From Reticulomyxa filosa (taxonomy: Eukaryota; Foraminifera; Reticulomyxidae): a stretch of 31,119 nt of DNA. The translations under genes were made by a program, and so were the position numbers. The DNA lies in the NCBI GenBank assembly GCA_000512085.1, contig ASPP01006412.1, forward strand, positions 1 to 31,119, in the 5' to 3' direction. Each line of letters starts with the position of its first letter. The stretch's first letter is position 1. Of this stretch, positions 1 through 11,200 are shown one piece after another. The notes below the pieces were generated by a model. The model was not told the origin of the DNA, made no database searches, and was given only the letters and a program-made list of their open reading frames with translations.

Positions 1-1206
1 GGTACAATTGGTTTGTTATTGAATGTTAATACTCCTATTTTGTTGACTTCAATTTTTCCTTTGGCGAAAGAGTTCCTCCATTTGATAGGTATATCGTCAA
101 TGGAGTGTTGATTTGTTTTGTTTCTTTCTTCCAATAATTTTATAATTATTTCAATATCTTTGTCTGTTCGTTGTGCTTCGCAAAATTTACTTGTTTCAAA
201 TAGTCCGTCGTAATCGAATATTTCAATGCGATTACTGAATGCTTTTTCAATTTGATACGTAATATTACCACTACTCGAATTTTGCTTCTGATTTTGATAT
301 GCGACTTTCCTATTCTTATCCGAATGAGATCTCGTTATAACAAGCAACCTTTCGGCTGATTCCAAACTTTTGTGATTTCTAGACAAAAAATCAGCGATAA
401 AATTTTCGTTTCCAGGAAAATATTTCGCTTCGAAAGAAAATTCGCTTAATTGTATCGCCCAAACATTTTGCATAACCACATCATCAATTCGTTGAATGTT
501 TTATGGTGTTCAGTTGAAACAATCTACTGTACTTCTAATGACAAGCACTGCTACATTATGTATCTCATACAAAACTTATCTGGTAACTGGTACATTGATT
601 TACATGCCAAAAATTATCTTCTCCATCTAGGGAAGTCAAATCTGCTTCCATTGAAACTGTGTCTGAACCTATTTGACGAATCCATTGCCAACTTCATTAC
701 AATATCATCCGCACCGTCCCTCAAATCATGTATATTATCATTACTACTTGACTTCACCACGTGTGGTCTTTCGCTTAGTATTGCAGCACAAGTGTTGTTT
801 GCCCCCAGCTTGGGGTTAATGTCGCCATTGTCACCTTGATACATCTGGCTAACATTAGACTTCGACTCCTGCAGCTGCAACCTCTATGATAATATTTTAA
901 TCTGTTCTTGGAGCGTATAAATTTGTTTATTTAATGAAGCTTCATCAGTATCGTCCTTACAAACTGATTCCCTGGTAAAATTTTCTTTTGAGTTAGCATC
1001 ACATTTTTCTAACATAAAACTTTTGTCAAGTGCTTGTTCTTTATCCTCAGTCGACAATATGTCGTGAATGTCTGTGGTTCCTGCACTAAAGCTAACCTCT
1101 TACACTTAACAGATAATCGCAACCTTGATGATACAATTAGTTCGTTTTCTTTGATTTGTTCTCCTAAATCTACCAACCTTTGCACCAATACTTTCGGACT
1201 CATCTT
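1..1206 (-). pseudogene. Decayed LTR-retrotransposon relic (gag-like part fused to RNase H part)
   Basis: On the minus strand, about 485 down to 1 is one open frame with no stop. It contains WAIQLSEFSFEAKYFPG followed by ENFIADFLSR, the C-terminal signature of the Ty3/gypsy-type RNase H domain (alternating L-E-F-F-Y, PG-N, AD-LSR), and then the charged spacer that normally leads to the integrase zinc-binding domain; it is cut by the window edge. From 1203 down to about 420 a second, gag-like reading is seen. It starts MSPKVLVQRL, has a short coiled-coil-like stretch (LNKQIYTLQEQIKIL) and a core with FNGSRFDFPRWRR, but is broken by a frameshift near 1080 and by at least four in-frame stops. 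The reverse transcriptase and protease that should lie between gag and RNase H are missing, so an internal deletion near 420-485 is inferred. No LTR was recognised. The retroelement call is firm; the exact clade is less so. Confidence 0.72.
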
Positions 1207-2352
1207 TAATATCTTTTCGTCACTAGGTAGTAACCTTACTCATTTTTTTATTTTATTTTATTATGTTGGCCTGCTGTTGCTCCAAGGTTCCCTTAGAACT
1301 TTGGCACTCGTAACAGTGACTTACCCTACAGCAAAAATCGAGCATTTGCGTCGTAAAATTTTAAATTTTGTTTTTTTTTTGGACTCTTTAAGTCATGTAA
1401 ATACTTCTTTAAAAAATTAGTTTAAATCTCTGCAATATACTGTATTAGTCAGTATATTAGATAATATCAAGATTACCTTTCAATAAGTTATCATAACTCA
1501 TTTAAGATAGTGTAGATTAGTCTGAAAAAACTATACTATTAGATAATCATTAAAGAGTGAACGTATAAGTTATTCACAATTTACCTTCCTACAGTTATGC
1601 TGTTGGATTAAAAGGTAGCTCTGTTATAATATCATGTCTTCTGCAATAGGAGAATACTTCCTTTGGACACGTTCGTATGATACTCTTAATTATGTCAATT
1701 GCGTAATTGCAGACAAGACTGAAATTGTACTTTCCTTTCATTTTTTAAAAATAATTTGATAAAATGAAATGGTGAAAATATTGTTAACGAGTAGACTCAC
1801 AAATTGAAATGCATTGATGTTGTGCGATCTTCAAAAACGTAAATAATTTTAACTTTTTACAGATTTTTGAATCAAAGAAATTAATGCTTTCAGTTTTTTG
1901 TCAAATAAATGGATATACGCTATTGCGAGAATCCATTGTGCTTTGATGAATTATTTTTGAAAAATGTACTTCAAAAAAACTAATTCGAATACAAAGCTCT
2001 GTTCATGAAAATTATCATTGTTGTATTGTTACATTCTTTAATTTGGATGAAAGCAGTTACATTTTTAAAGTGTTTACAAATATTTACTGTATTCAAAAAG
2101 TTTATTTTTATTTTTCCACGAGAATGAATTATCAATTGTGTAATTTTTTTTGCGAAACACTCAGGAATTTACATGGCATGTTGCATGTCCAATAAAAAAA
2201 CAATGTACAATGCTTTCCTTCCTTCTCTTTCATTCTTTTTATTTAGAAACACAAATCGTTTTCGATTCCCTCCAGTTGTGGCTCGTTTGTTCGTTCCATT
2301 TTCCCCTTATATGCTTTATTTTTTTTGTTGACAAGTAGAAGTAGTGAATAGA
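1207..2352. other. AT-rich intergenic stretch, no gene seen
   Basis: Strongly AT-rich with frequent stops in all frames. An 8-bp inverted repeat (ATATACTG...CAGTATAT) lies near 1433-1455, and the word ATTAGATAAT occurs twice (near 1457 and 1539). It could hold the remains of the 5' LTR of the adjacent relic (the relic reads leftwards, so its LTR would lie here), but no LTR ends or primer-binding site could be identified. The right end should contain the 3' UTR of the channel gene. Confidence 0.5.
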
Positions 2353-5300
2353 TTATGGTCCTCTTTGGCTGCCATATTGTAGCGATCGTTGCTTTAGTTG
2401 AAATCTTTTTACAGTGGCAGACGTGGCGTCAGAGCGCTTACCAGTGGATCTAGCAGAGGAACCTAAGAAGGACTGACTCGAAGAGACAGCATGCAAGCTT
2501 GGACCAACAGTCTGTCTGAATGTGCCAGAGAAAGGTGCAACATCAGTGGTGTCGGGTAGAGTTATATCGTCAGCGCCTTCGGGTTGTTGGGGAAAACGAC
2601 CACGTTCACTTTTTTCATGACTAAGAGTGTATTGACGATTGAACTTGTAAATGGTGTTTTTGGGGTTGTAATTTTTGAAATTGGATTTGCCATTGAGATG
2701 AAGCTGCAAAGCTGACTGATTGGACAAGTCACTGACATTGACACTGTCTGTGCTGTTGTCACCAGGGAAGGAAGGAGGAACGAGTAGATCTTTGTCTGAA
2801 TCCGATACGCTCCTCTCTTTTTCTATTTCGTCGACGACAGACAATACCAAGCCAAAGAATAAATTGGTGAAGATCAAAGTGACAATAAACATGAACGACA
2901 TGAAATAAAAAGCCCAGGCGAAGTTATTTGTGGCAATGATGGTTTCGTTCATGATGTTGTTCCAGCCCTCGCTGACAAGCATTTGGAATAATGACAGCCA
3001 TGCTTGTGAGACGGAAGAGAAGCCGAAGTAGACAAACGACGAAGAGGTCAATGTCAAATACTCGATCTGATTGCCAACCAACGCCGTTCCGAATACTGCA
3101 TACACGTAGAAGACCAACAACATGAGTATGAGTAAGCTGGAGAATCTTGGAATGACTTTGAACACCGTGTACACGGCGGCGCGGGTGGTGCGAATCAACG
3201 TAAACATGCGAAGAAGCGGGAAGATCATGGGAATGCGAACCCAAGAGTAGTTTTGCAAGAAGAAGTTGGAGCCAAAGATTGTCCTGGTCAGAATGAACAG
3301 AGTCACGGACACGCACACGATTACCAAATCCAAACGGTGTGCAAACTCGCGATGCAACAGTTCCAGAGGGTCATCCTTGCGAGGAGGGCCATTCATCATG
3401 GTGGGACTATTACTTCCGATATCGGTGCCTGACACCATAAAGCTCGAAAAACTTCGTATCATCACTGGATCCGTGGGTGCCTTTGGACTTTGATTTCCAG
3501 TTGCCATTGGTATTGTTGTCGTTATGGCTGCTGTTGTTGTCAATGCTATTGGTGCTGGTGTAACTGGTGCTGCTGGTGTTGTTGCCGTGCTTTGAACCGG
3601 TGAGGTGAATTGTGATGTCCCCTGGAGATTCCGCAATGTCTGATTGGCGTCGACGACAGGAATCAATGGGATGACACGACACTGACTAATGTTCCAGTAG
3701 TACTCCCAGCCATAGACGATCAGTTTGATGAACACATCGAACCCGTTCAGTAACACGCAAATGCCCAGCATCACATCCAACATCTTCAGCGACAAGAGTC
3801 CAGGATATGTCCCGTACATCATCAGCAACATGACTTCGGTGAAAATGATGACCAACACGGCCTGGTTGAACGATTCCTTTTCGATAATCGACGTGCGCAG
3901 CCAAGTGCGGAGGGAGTCGTCTTCGATAATGTCTGTCAATGTCGGTTTGTTGTAGATCTTCTCCAAATGCAACACGAACTCGTTAATTTCGATTTGGTCG
4001 TCTCCATCGTCATCAAAACTTTCAAAGCCCTGTAATCCTCGCACTAATTCTTTCGCCTCTTTCCCAGGGATGCGTTTCAAGTAGCTAATGAATGCCTCAA
4101 ACTCGGTTCGAGACACTACATTGTCATTGTCCAAGTTCACCAAGCAAAATGCCGCAATGAACCCTGTGCGCTTAAAAAATTTCCTTCGCTCTCGTTCGTT
4201 ACTGTGGATCGAGCTAAATGCTGATTTTGCCAAGCAAACATACGCAAACCGTAACATTTACACAAAAAAATGAAACGTACATATTTGCAAATACGTATAC
4301 ACGCACACAAAATGTGTGCACGTATAAAATTATACCTTCTTGAAATTTGGACACGACCAATGGAATGACAATGAAGGTACCAGCAATGGTAAGTAAAATA
4401 AAATAGAGCATGAGAATCTTGGACTCGTCGAGGGACGCATAGACAACGGCTTCATAGTTTTCACCTGACACCATGAAGATGAAACTTTGCATCATGGAGC
4501 GGATAAAGTTGTAAAACGACTCGAGATTGGAATAGTGCAAGAAGATGCCAAAGCGAAAAGTAAGCGTGCCCGCCACAGCGGCAATGCCCCACACAATGAG
4601 ATACAGCAACATACCGTCAATGGCCTCGTACATGGTCATGACAAAGGCGTACAGGGCGCCCAAGAGGTTATCATTGGCCAAAATCAAAATCAAAGGTCTC
4701 ACATCGAGATATCCGGAGAGAACGACATAGGACACTTGAGCGACGAGTATATCGACAATGACGGCAATAGTCACAAGCACACGCATGATGAAGATGCGCC
4801 TTTGATTTTCCGGAGACACCAATGGATTGGCGTCGTTATCTTGCCATCGGAATTGAATTAGTCCAGTCATCCAAATATCGAGTATTTCTACAAACACACA
4901 CAAGCACTCGGTAGTAAGCACTCCTTTACTGTATCCATGGCTGTCACGCAATGTATTTTTGTTGTACGATTTCCAAAATGATAATAACAAATGAGCGGTC
5001 ATGACACAGTGCAAAAACGAAAACCAAATGTTACTGGAATGGAACGAGTACAAACTTAAGCGATACCATAAATTCTTTTCAATTTGTTCCATTTGCACCA
5101 CGGTGATAATGTTCAGTCCTTGCTTTGCTTGCTTAATATGATTCAATGCCCTTCGATGATAATGGTCTAACATATCTTGCCTCGACGTCGGCCTTTGTCC
5201 GACACTCTCGTTTTCGCGCAGCCAACTTTGTAAACATGCATCACGCACCGATTGACGAATGTTTTCGGAAATAAACTCCAACACGTTGATATCCGAGTTG

Positions 5301-5699
5301 ATTGCCCATCCACCGTCATTCTTCGACTCCTTTTCTTTGTCCGTCTCACCACCCATAACATTGGCTAGATCGTTGACATTGCTCTGTGTTTTGAAATGAT
5401 CACTGCGACCCTTTGCATGTGTCGGCGACTCGACGCTAGGCGGTGGAGGCGACGTTCCTCTCAGCGCCCTCATCGACTGCGATCTGCCGTTGTTGTTGTT
5501 TCTTTCTTTTTCTTGCTTCTCTTCGTATAACACCTTTAGCAACTGCTGTTCCTCCTGCGCAAACAGCTGAGATTCGTCTAGTCCGTAATGCTTCGTGGGG
5601 TAGCCGCTCACGTCATTCCATCCGAGTCGCTTGTTCAGCATTGACAAGTACTCATCCTCCCAGCGCGTCGTCACTGAGTCAAAGTTACGACGTCCTACG
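2353..5699 (-). other. Channel module of the sensor-channel: 6TM - EF-hand pair - 6TM
   Basis: Domain I (5040-4336) has six hydrophobic segments and a pore loop with SFIFMVSGENYEAVVY, ending in an S6 TIAGTFIVIPLVVSKFQE. Its S4 has hardly any arginines (GYLDVRPLILILANDN). After the 4221-4335 intron come two EF-hand loops: NLDNDNVVSRTE (positions 1, 3, 5 and 12 suitable) and DDDGDDQIEINE (canonical). Domain II then has S1-S2, a Thr/Pro-rich insertion of about 110 residues (3660-3340), S3, an S4 with spaced arginines (WVRIPMIFPLLRMFTLIR), S5, a pore loop with FQMLVSEGWNNIM and S6 NLFFGLVLSVVDEIEK. Two six-TM repeats flanking an EF-hand pair, with a weak voltage sensor in repeat I, is the plan of plant-type two-pore channels (TPC1). 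Sequence similarity itself was not computed. The tail after S6 is Ser/Asn-rich and looks disordered. Confidence 0.78.
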
Positions 5700-8181
5700 C
5701 TGTAGATGTATGACAGTATCTGGTTTAGGTAAACATTTTATCCGTTGTGATTACAAGCAAACCAACAAAATAGTTTTGCACAAGTTAAATTGATATGTAA
5801 TTATAAACATATGCATATATAAATATACACATATATAAACATATATATGTATATATATATTTATATTTATATGTAATGTAATAAATACGAGAAAACAAAC
5901 AACACAAAGCACAAAACAATCAAAGCTCCGCCCACACAAATAATGGCCAAGGCCGCGTATTGCTCAAAGTCCCCTGTAAACACCTGCAGGGACACACTAA
6001 GGACAAAGATCCAGTCCAATTTGGCCCAGTTTTCGTTTTCGGGAATTGTAATGGGGTCTTTGAAGGAATAGACGCCGATGGCCGGATATCCAAAGATCTG
6101 CTTCAGGACGACGAGCTGATACGAGGTTGGAATTTGATCAGGCGACGGCTGGATCAAGTAGTCTGTGACAGAAGACACGGTGAGATCATCCGTTGTGTCG
6201 GCGTGCGTGACGGAATACATTTTCTGTCCGTAAGGGGACTTGGTTTGAGTGATCAAATTGTTTGCCGTGGACGCGATCAGATACCACTCCGAATCGGATT
6301 CGGAGTCGGAACTGGAGTTGGAGCCAGAGGCATTGTCATAGCGCAGATTATATCTGGCATTGGTAATTGCAAACATGGAGAAATTCAATTGCGCCATTGT
6401 CGACGGCGCCCCATGCGAATGTTTCAAGTACGGCAATCGACTGGCTTGCCAAATTTGATCGATGCCGATGGCCGAAACTTTTTGAAAGGAAATGAGAACG
6501 CCCAAGTAAATAAGTGAGTCGCTACTGTCTTTGTCGAAATGAAGAGTTTGATACAGGCCCAAATAGCATACAGTTTGGCCATCGAAACACGCGTAGGGTT
6601 TGGACCAGGCAATGGTTCCGTTGTGGGATCTCAAATATGATGTCAACTCGTCCGCGGCCGAGACGACGGCACAGTCGCGAACATATTTGATGTTGCTGTA
6701 GCTATTGTCTACGCTCCAATTGATGCAATCGTCGGTGGTATTGGTATTTAATGACAGTTGGGTGCCATTGACAGAGGCAAAGGCCGAGGTGATTTGAAGG
6801 GTGGAACTGTCGTCGTTTGCATACAATGTATTTTCGACAGTAACAACACCAACGATCTCGTATGAAGGCCAATACGACGATAAGGAGGACTCAAACTGTG
6901 TGGAATTGTGATACAATTGTTGCATGGTGTCTTTGTAGTTTTGCAAAAATAGACGTCCTTTGAAATACTCAAACTCCATTCCCAACTCTCCAATTCTCGC
7001 GGATATGGAAATAAAGTTTTGCTTAATGTCATCAATGGCATGCGAGGATAAGGTGCGACATCCCAGATAACTAAAGCCGATGCACAACAACACTAATATA
7101 GCCAAAATGGTCTGTACACGTGATGCCATTAATCCCCACTTGGTTTGCCATTGTGATGACTCGCGATTGAATATACTTCGCATTAATTGTCTTTTGATAT
7201 TCGATTGCATTTGCTTTTTTTCCTCTTCTTTTTTCCAATTCTTTATTTCTTTCCGTGCTTGTTTCAACGATAACTTCCCAACGTCTGCCTTGTCGTCTAA
7301 TGTCTGTGCACGTTTCGAACGTGCGGGCGGAATGCTGGTCAACTCGAGTGTGTCTTTCGCGTCATTGTTTGCAATGTTGTTGTTGTTGTTGTTGTTGTTG
7401 ATGTTGTCGTTGCCAGTTATCAGATTTCTTGCAGAGTCAGCTGCGTTTACATTGAACTGTACGTCGTAAATTTCCGTTTTTTTTTGTCCAATTCCAAGGG
7501 ATGCGCACTTCCCAATGAGTGTCTTCGTTTGCTGGCATTTGGACTCTGGTTGTTATGATTATTACTGAAGCCGGGAGTGGTGTTGGTTTCATCTCTTTTG
7601 GGGCTGTTGGGAGCATGTCCATTACCAGTGATAGGTGAGGAAGTGGTTGTTTCGATGGTTTTGGGGTGTTGGTTGAGCTGAGCCAGTTCCATTTCTTGTC
7701 CTTGTGCAGACTGTTCATTGGTCATCTTTCGGAACAAATTCACTTTGCTTGCTTCGTTGTTCTTGTCATCATCGCGATGTATTTCGCGAATTTCGCTTAG
7801 CAAATACTCTTTCTGCACTTTGGCCTTGGCTATAGCCTGTTTGCTGTGTGGCTGATGGTCTTCGTCATCGTCATCCTCCTTGTCAGCGATCGTAAGGAAT
7901 GGATGTAAGCGATAGCGTTCGTCTCTGGGGATGACAGGCACGGCCTGACTGATAAAGCCTGTGGCAGCGGCAAACACGCATGCGAAGCAAGTCAAGGCGA
8001 CGACGACGTTGAACGCGTTGTTGGCATTGCGATGCACTTCCTCGATGGGATACACGACCACACACCAAAAGCGCATGAACGACGTGGAAGAAGTGGCAAA
8101 GTTGATGCGACGAGTATATACAAAGTACTTGCCAGCACTTTCATACAAATGACCATTGGCATATCCCACATTATTATTATT

Positions 8182-8218
<37 letters not shown>

Positions 8219-11200
8219 CGTCGTTTCTCCATTTCTTCAAATCTTTGACAGTGTCGACGATCAATTTCGACTGAGCCGTTGCCTTACGTCCTTGGCCTGT
8301 GCCGAGAGTGCTTGCAGCGCTGCTCAAGGCGATGTTGCTGCCATTACTAACGTGTTCGGTAATTTGATAGCCCTCATCGCCCATGGAACTCACAAACACG
8401 TCGCCGTTGTCGTCGTCGCTAACCCAATACACGACTGCATTGAAACGCAAGTCGAGAGACTTGTATTTCATCGAGATTTGCGATGATCGCACAATGACGG
8501 CAACCATTTGGTCTCTGTCCGCGTTGTATCGAAGCTGCATCATCCACACGCTCGACGTCGTGCCGTTTAATGTCTTGTCGTTGAACCAATACAAACGCTG
8601 TAAGTCGGCTTCTGCGGCCTCGTTACGATATGCCCACGTATCGTTCAACACTCCGTCCAATGCATCCGTTTGGAAAGCCTTACCGACTTGCTGCAATTGC
8701 ATGCCGGGTGTGTACTTGCGACACGTCAAATTCCCAATAAATCCTTGACACGCTGTCAAATTTCCCTCTTCCAACATCATCCCTTCTGCATAAGGGACGT
8801 TATTGTTTCCATGTTTGATGAATCCAAACACGCCATCGATCGTCGGCTCTACTATCGTTGGCTTGAAGTAGTTGTTATACAAAATCTCCAACGACGACAA
8901 GTTGTTTACTGGCAGCAGTATCGATGTCGAAAAATCGAGAAAACGATGACTCGCAAACAATGACTGACTTGCGATTGATGCCGTCGAATTCCCTAACACA
9001 GCATTGCCCATATTCATTACTCCTTTTACCGTTGCGTATAATGGAAGACTCCTATTCATTTTTTAAATAATATTAATATTAATAATAATAACAATAATAA
9101 TAATAATAAAATAAATAAATAACGTAACAACACTTTCCAAGAAATATAACCACTGCTTGCCACAACACCAGATAACAAAATAGCCAATGCCAACATGGCA
9201 AATGTTAACTCACATTTGTAGCAACAAACCATGTGTCCCTGCTTTGCCGGCTCTTTGGTTGAAGACGGCTTTACAGTGTGCTTTTTCATATCCTCGGTCA
9301 TATCTCCCTCATTCCCTGAGGCTTTGTCTGCTTTCAGCTCCACTTCTTCTTTTTCTGGCTTTGATTTGGGTTCAGGTTCGGGTTCGCCTTCAGGTTGCAT
9401 CAATTCAAACAAAAAGCGCGGTTGCAATCGTTTGACTAACTGACCTAATTGAAAGACCTTTTTTTTTTTTTTAATTGTTAAAAAAAAAAAATTATTTTTT
9501 TTTAATGATAAACATATTAAAATTATTTTTTTAAAAAAAAATACGAAACCATGGATCGTTCAATAATTTTGGAAACATATTGCTCAGTGTCCAATAACAA
9601 CTCCTCCTCTTGGAACGCTCTGGAAAACTCTCGCTTGATGTCAACAGTGCTGAAGAAGCCATAGGAGGCCACGTTAGACGTGGACGAAGGAGAGAACTCG
9701 TTGTTGGCTGTGGTCATATTGCGGAAGAAATCGGCGGGGTTGGCAGTGGTCTGCGTTCTCGTACGCGGCACAAAGGAGGAGACGTAGTCCGGATACGGGA
9801 AGGCCTCCAACTCACTCGGCTTCACGTCCAGCAGTCGACATCCGACCGGCTTGCCACGGACGTGTCGTTGGAACATGGGCAAGAACGATCTACGGTCCAG
9901 GATGTGTCGAGACAATGCAAAGGCAATGTGTTGGAACACTAATTGCGGCTTGTAGCGATACACGAGCTGCGTGTCATCGACGCGAATGCCAAAGGTTAAA
10001 TGCACCAACGTTGGCGTGTTGCAAAATCCCAAGTCGTACCACTTGCGCAACGCTGTCTTCTTTCGTAGTATTATATCATTGCAATTGATATCGGGAATGT
10101 GATCTTCCTCGGTCAATGACGGGATTCCTTTGTACCCTTTGATTATCGCTTCTTTCATTATATACAATGCATTGCGATTTTCCAAGTCTTTTAGGGTTTT
10201 CCCGTTCTCTAGTTGGACTGTTAATGACAGCTGCAATTCTTTTTTTAATTATAGAGAATATTCAAATAAATTTATTTATACATATATGAACATAGGAACA
10301 TAATCAAACCTCCCAGCAAATTGGTTTTGTGAAAACAATGGTAATCTCGATACAACAAAATACACAACAAGTTATCAATGGTAAAAATCCATCCACGATT
10401 GTCATGTGCGATTGCATTGTCCTCTTTTCGTAAGAATGACATGGCATCAAAGAAATGCGTCATCCCACCCATTTGCACCGTGTTCCGCGTGTCGCGTTCG
10501 TCGTATACAATATTCATCAACTCGCGATAGCAGTGCATTTCGTCTTCGCTCGGGGTCAACTGAAACAGCTCTTGAAACACTGTTGGGTTGTTCCAATAGT
10601 GCACCACTTCGTAGTAGGACATGCTCAGTGTCGACACACGTTCCTGGATTGCTAGTGACTCCATTGGCTCATTCTCGCGTGATGTATCACTCCTAATCGA
10701 TGGGTTGCGTGCGTTCGATTGAGCTCGAGGCATTGGTGTGGCTATATTTCGATCTCGTTGCGGCTGCATTTTTTTTTTTTTGCAAGACGTGCATGTTGCG
10801 TATGTATAAAAAGAGTGACGCATGTACATAGGCTTTGCATCTTGTGTAACTCAAAACACACAAGTCGAGCAAACTTAACAATGTGACTGAGCTCTTTTTC
10901 AATAAGTTGAGATATGCGCATTTTGTTCCATTGGTGCATTCCTTTGGTGCCATATTTGTCCACCCTTGCAAAAGTTTTTTTTTTATCAAAGAAAAGAATG
11001 CCAAAAAAATTTTTAATGACCCTTTTTTTTTTTTTTTAGTTAGTTTTTTTTGTTATGACACAAAGCAAAGAACATACAAGCGTTTCAATTCAGCTTCAGA
11101 TGGTTGATTTTTTCTCACTACCTATACAATAGGTAAGCAAATATTGCATATGCACGTGTATATAAACAAATGGATCAAATGATTCAATAAAATGGACAAA

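Noticed and set aside
450-1420. Two plus-strand open frames of about 129 codons (450-839 and 1034-1420)
   Set aside because: They are antisense to the retroelement frames, which carry recognisable RNase H and gag-like motifs.
7477-7485. Programmed ribosomal frameshift on the A-run of the channel gene
   Set aside because: Three unrelated sites in two genes need the same kind of one-base correction in repeats, so sequencing error is the simpler reading.
2924-9435. Many open frames of 60-185 codons on both strands inside the channel gene
   Set aside because: Shadow frames of the long coding exons; none has motifs or splice-consistent continuation.
10693-11004. Minus-strand frame of about 100 codons inside the 11234-10764 intron
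   Set aside because: Mostly low-complexity Lys/Leu/Cys reading of AT-rich intron DNA; it would also break the phase of the exons on both sides.
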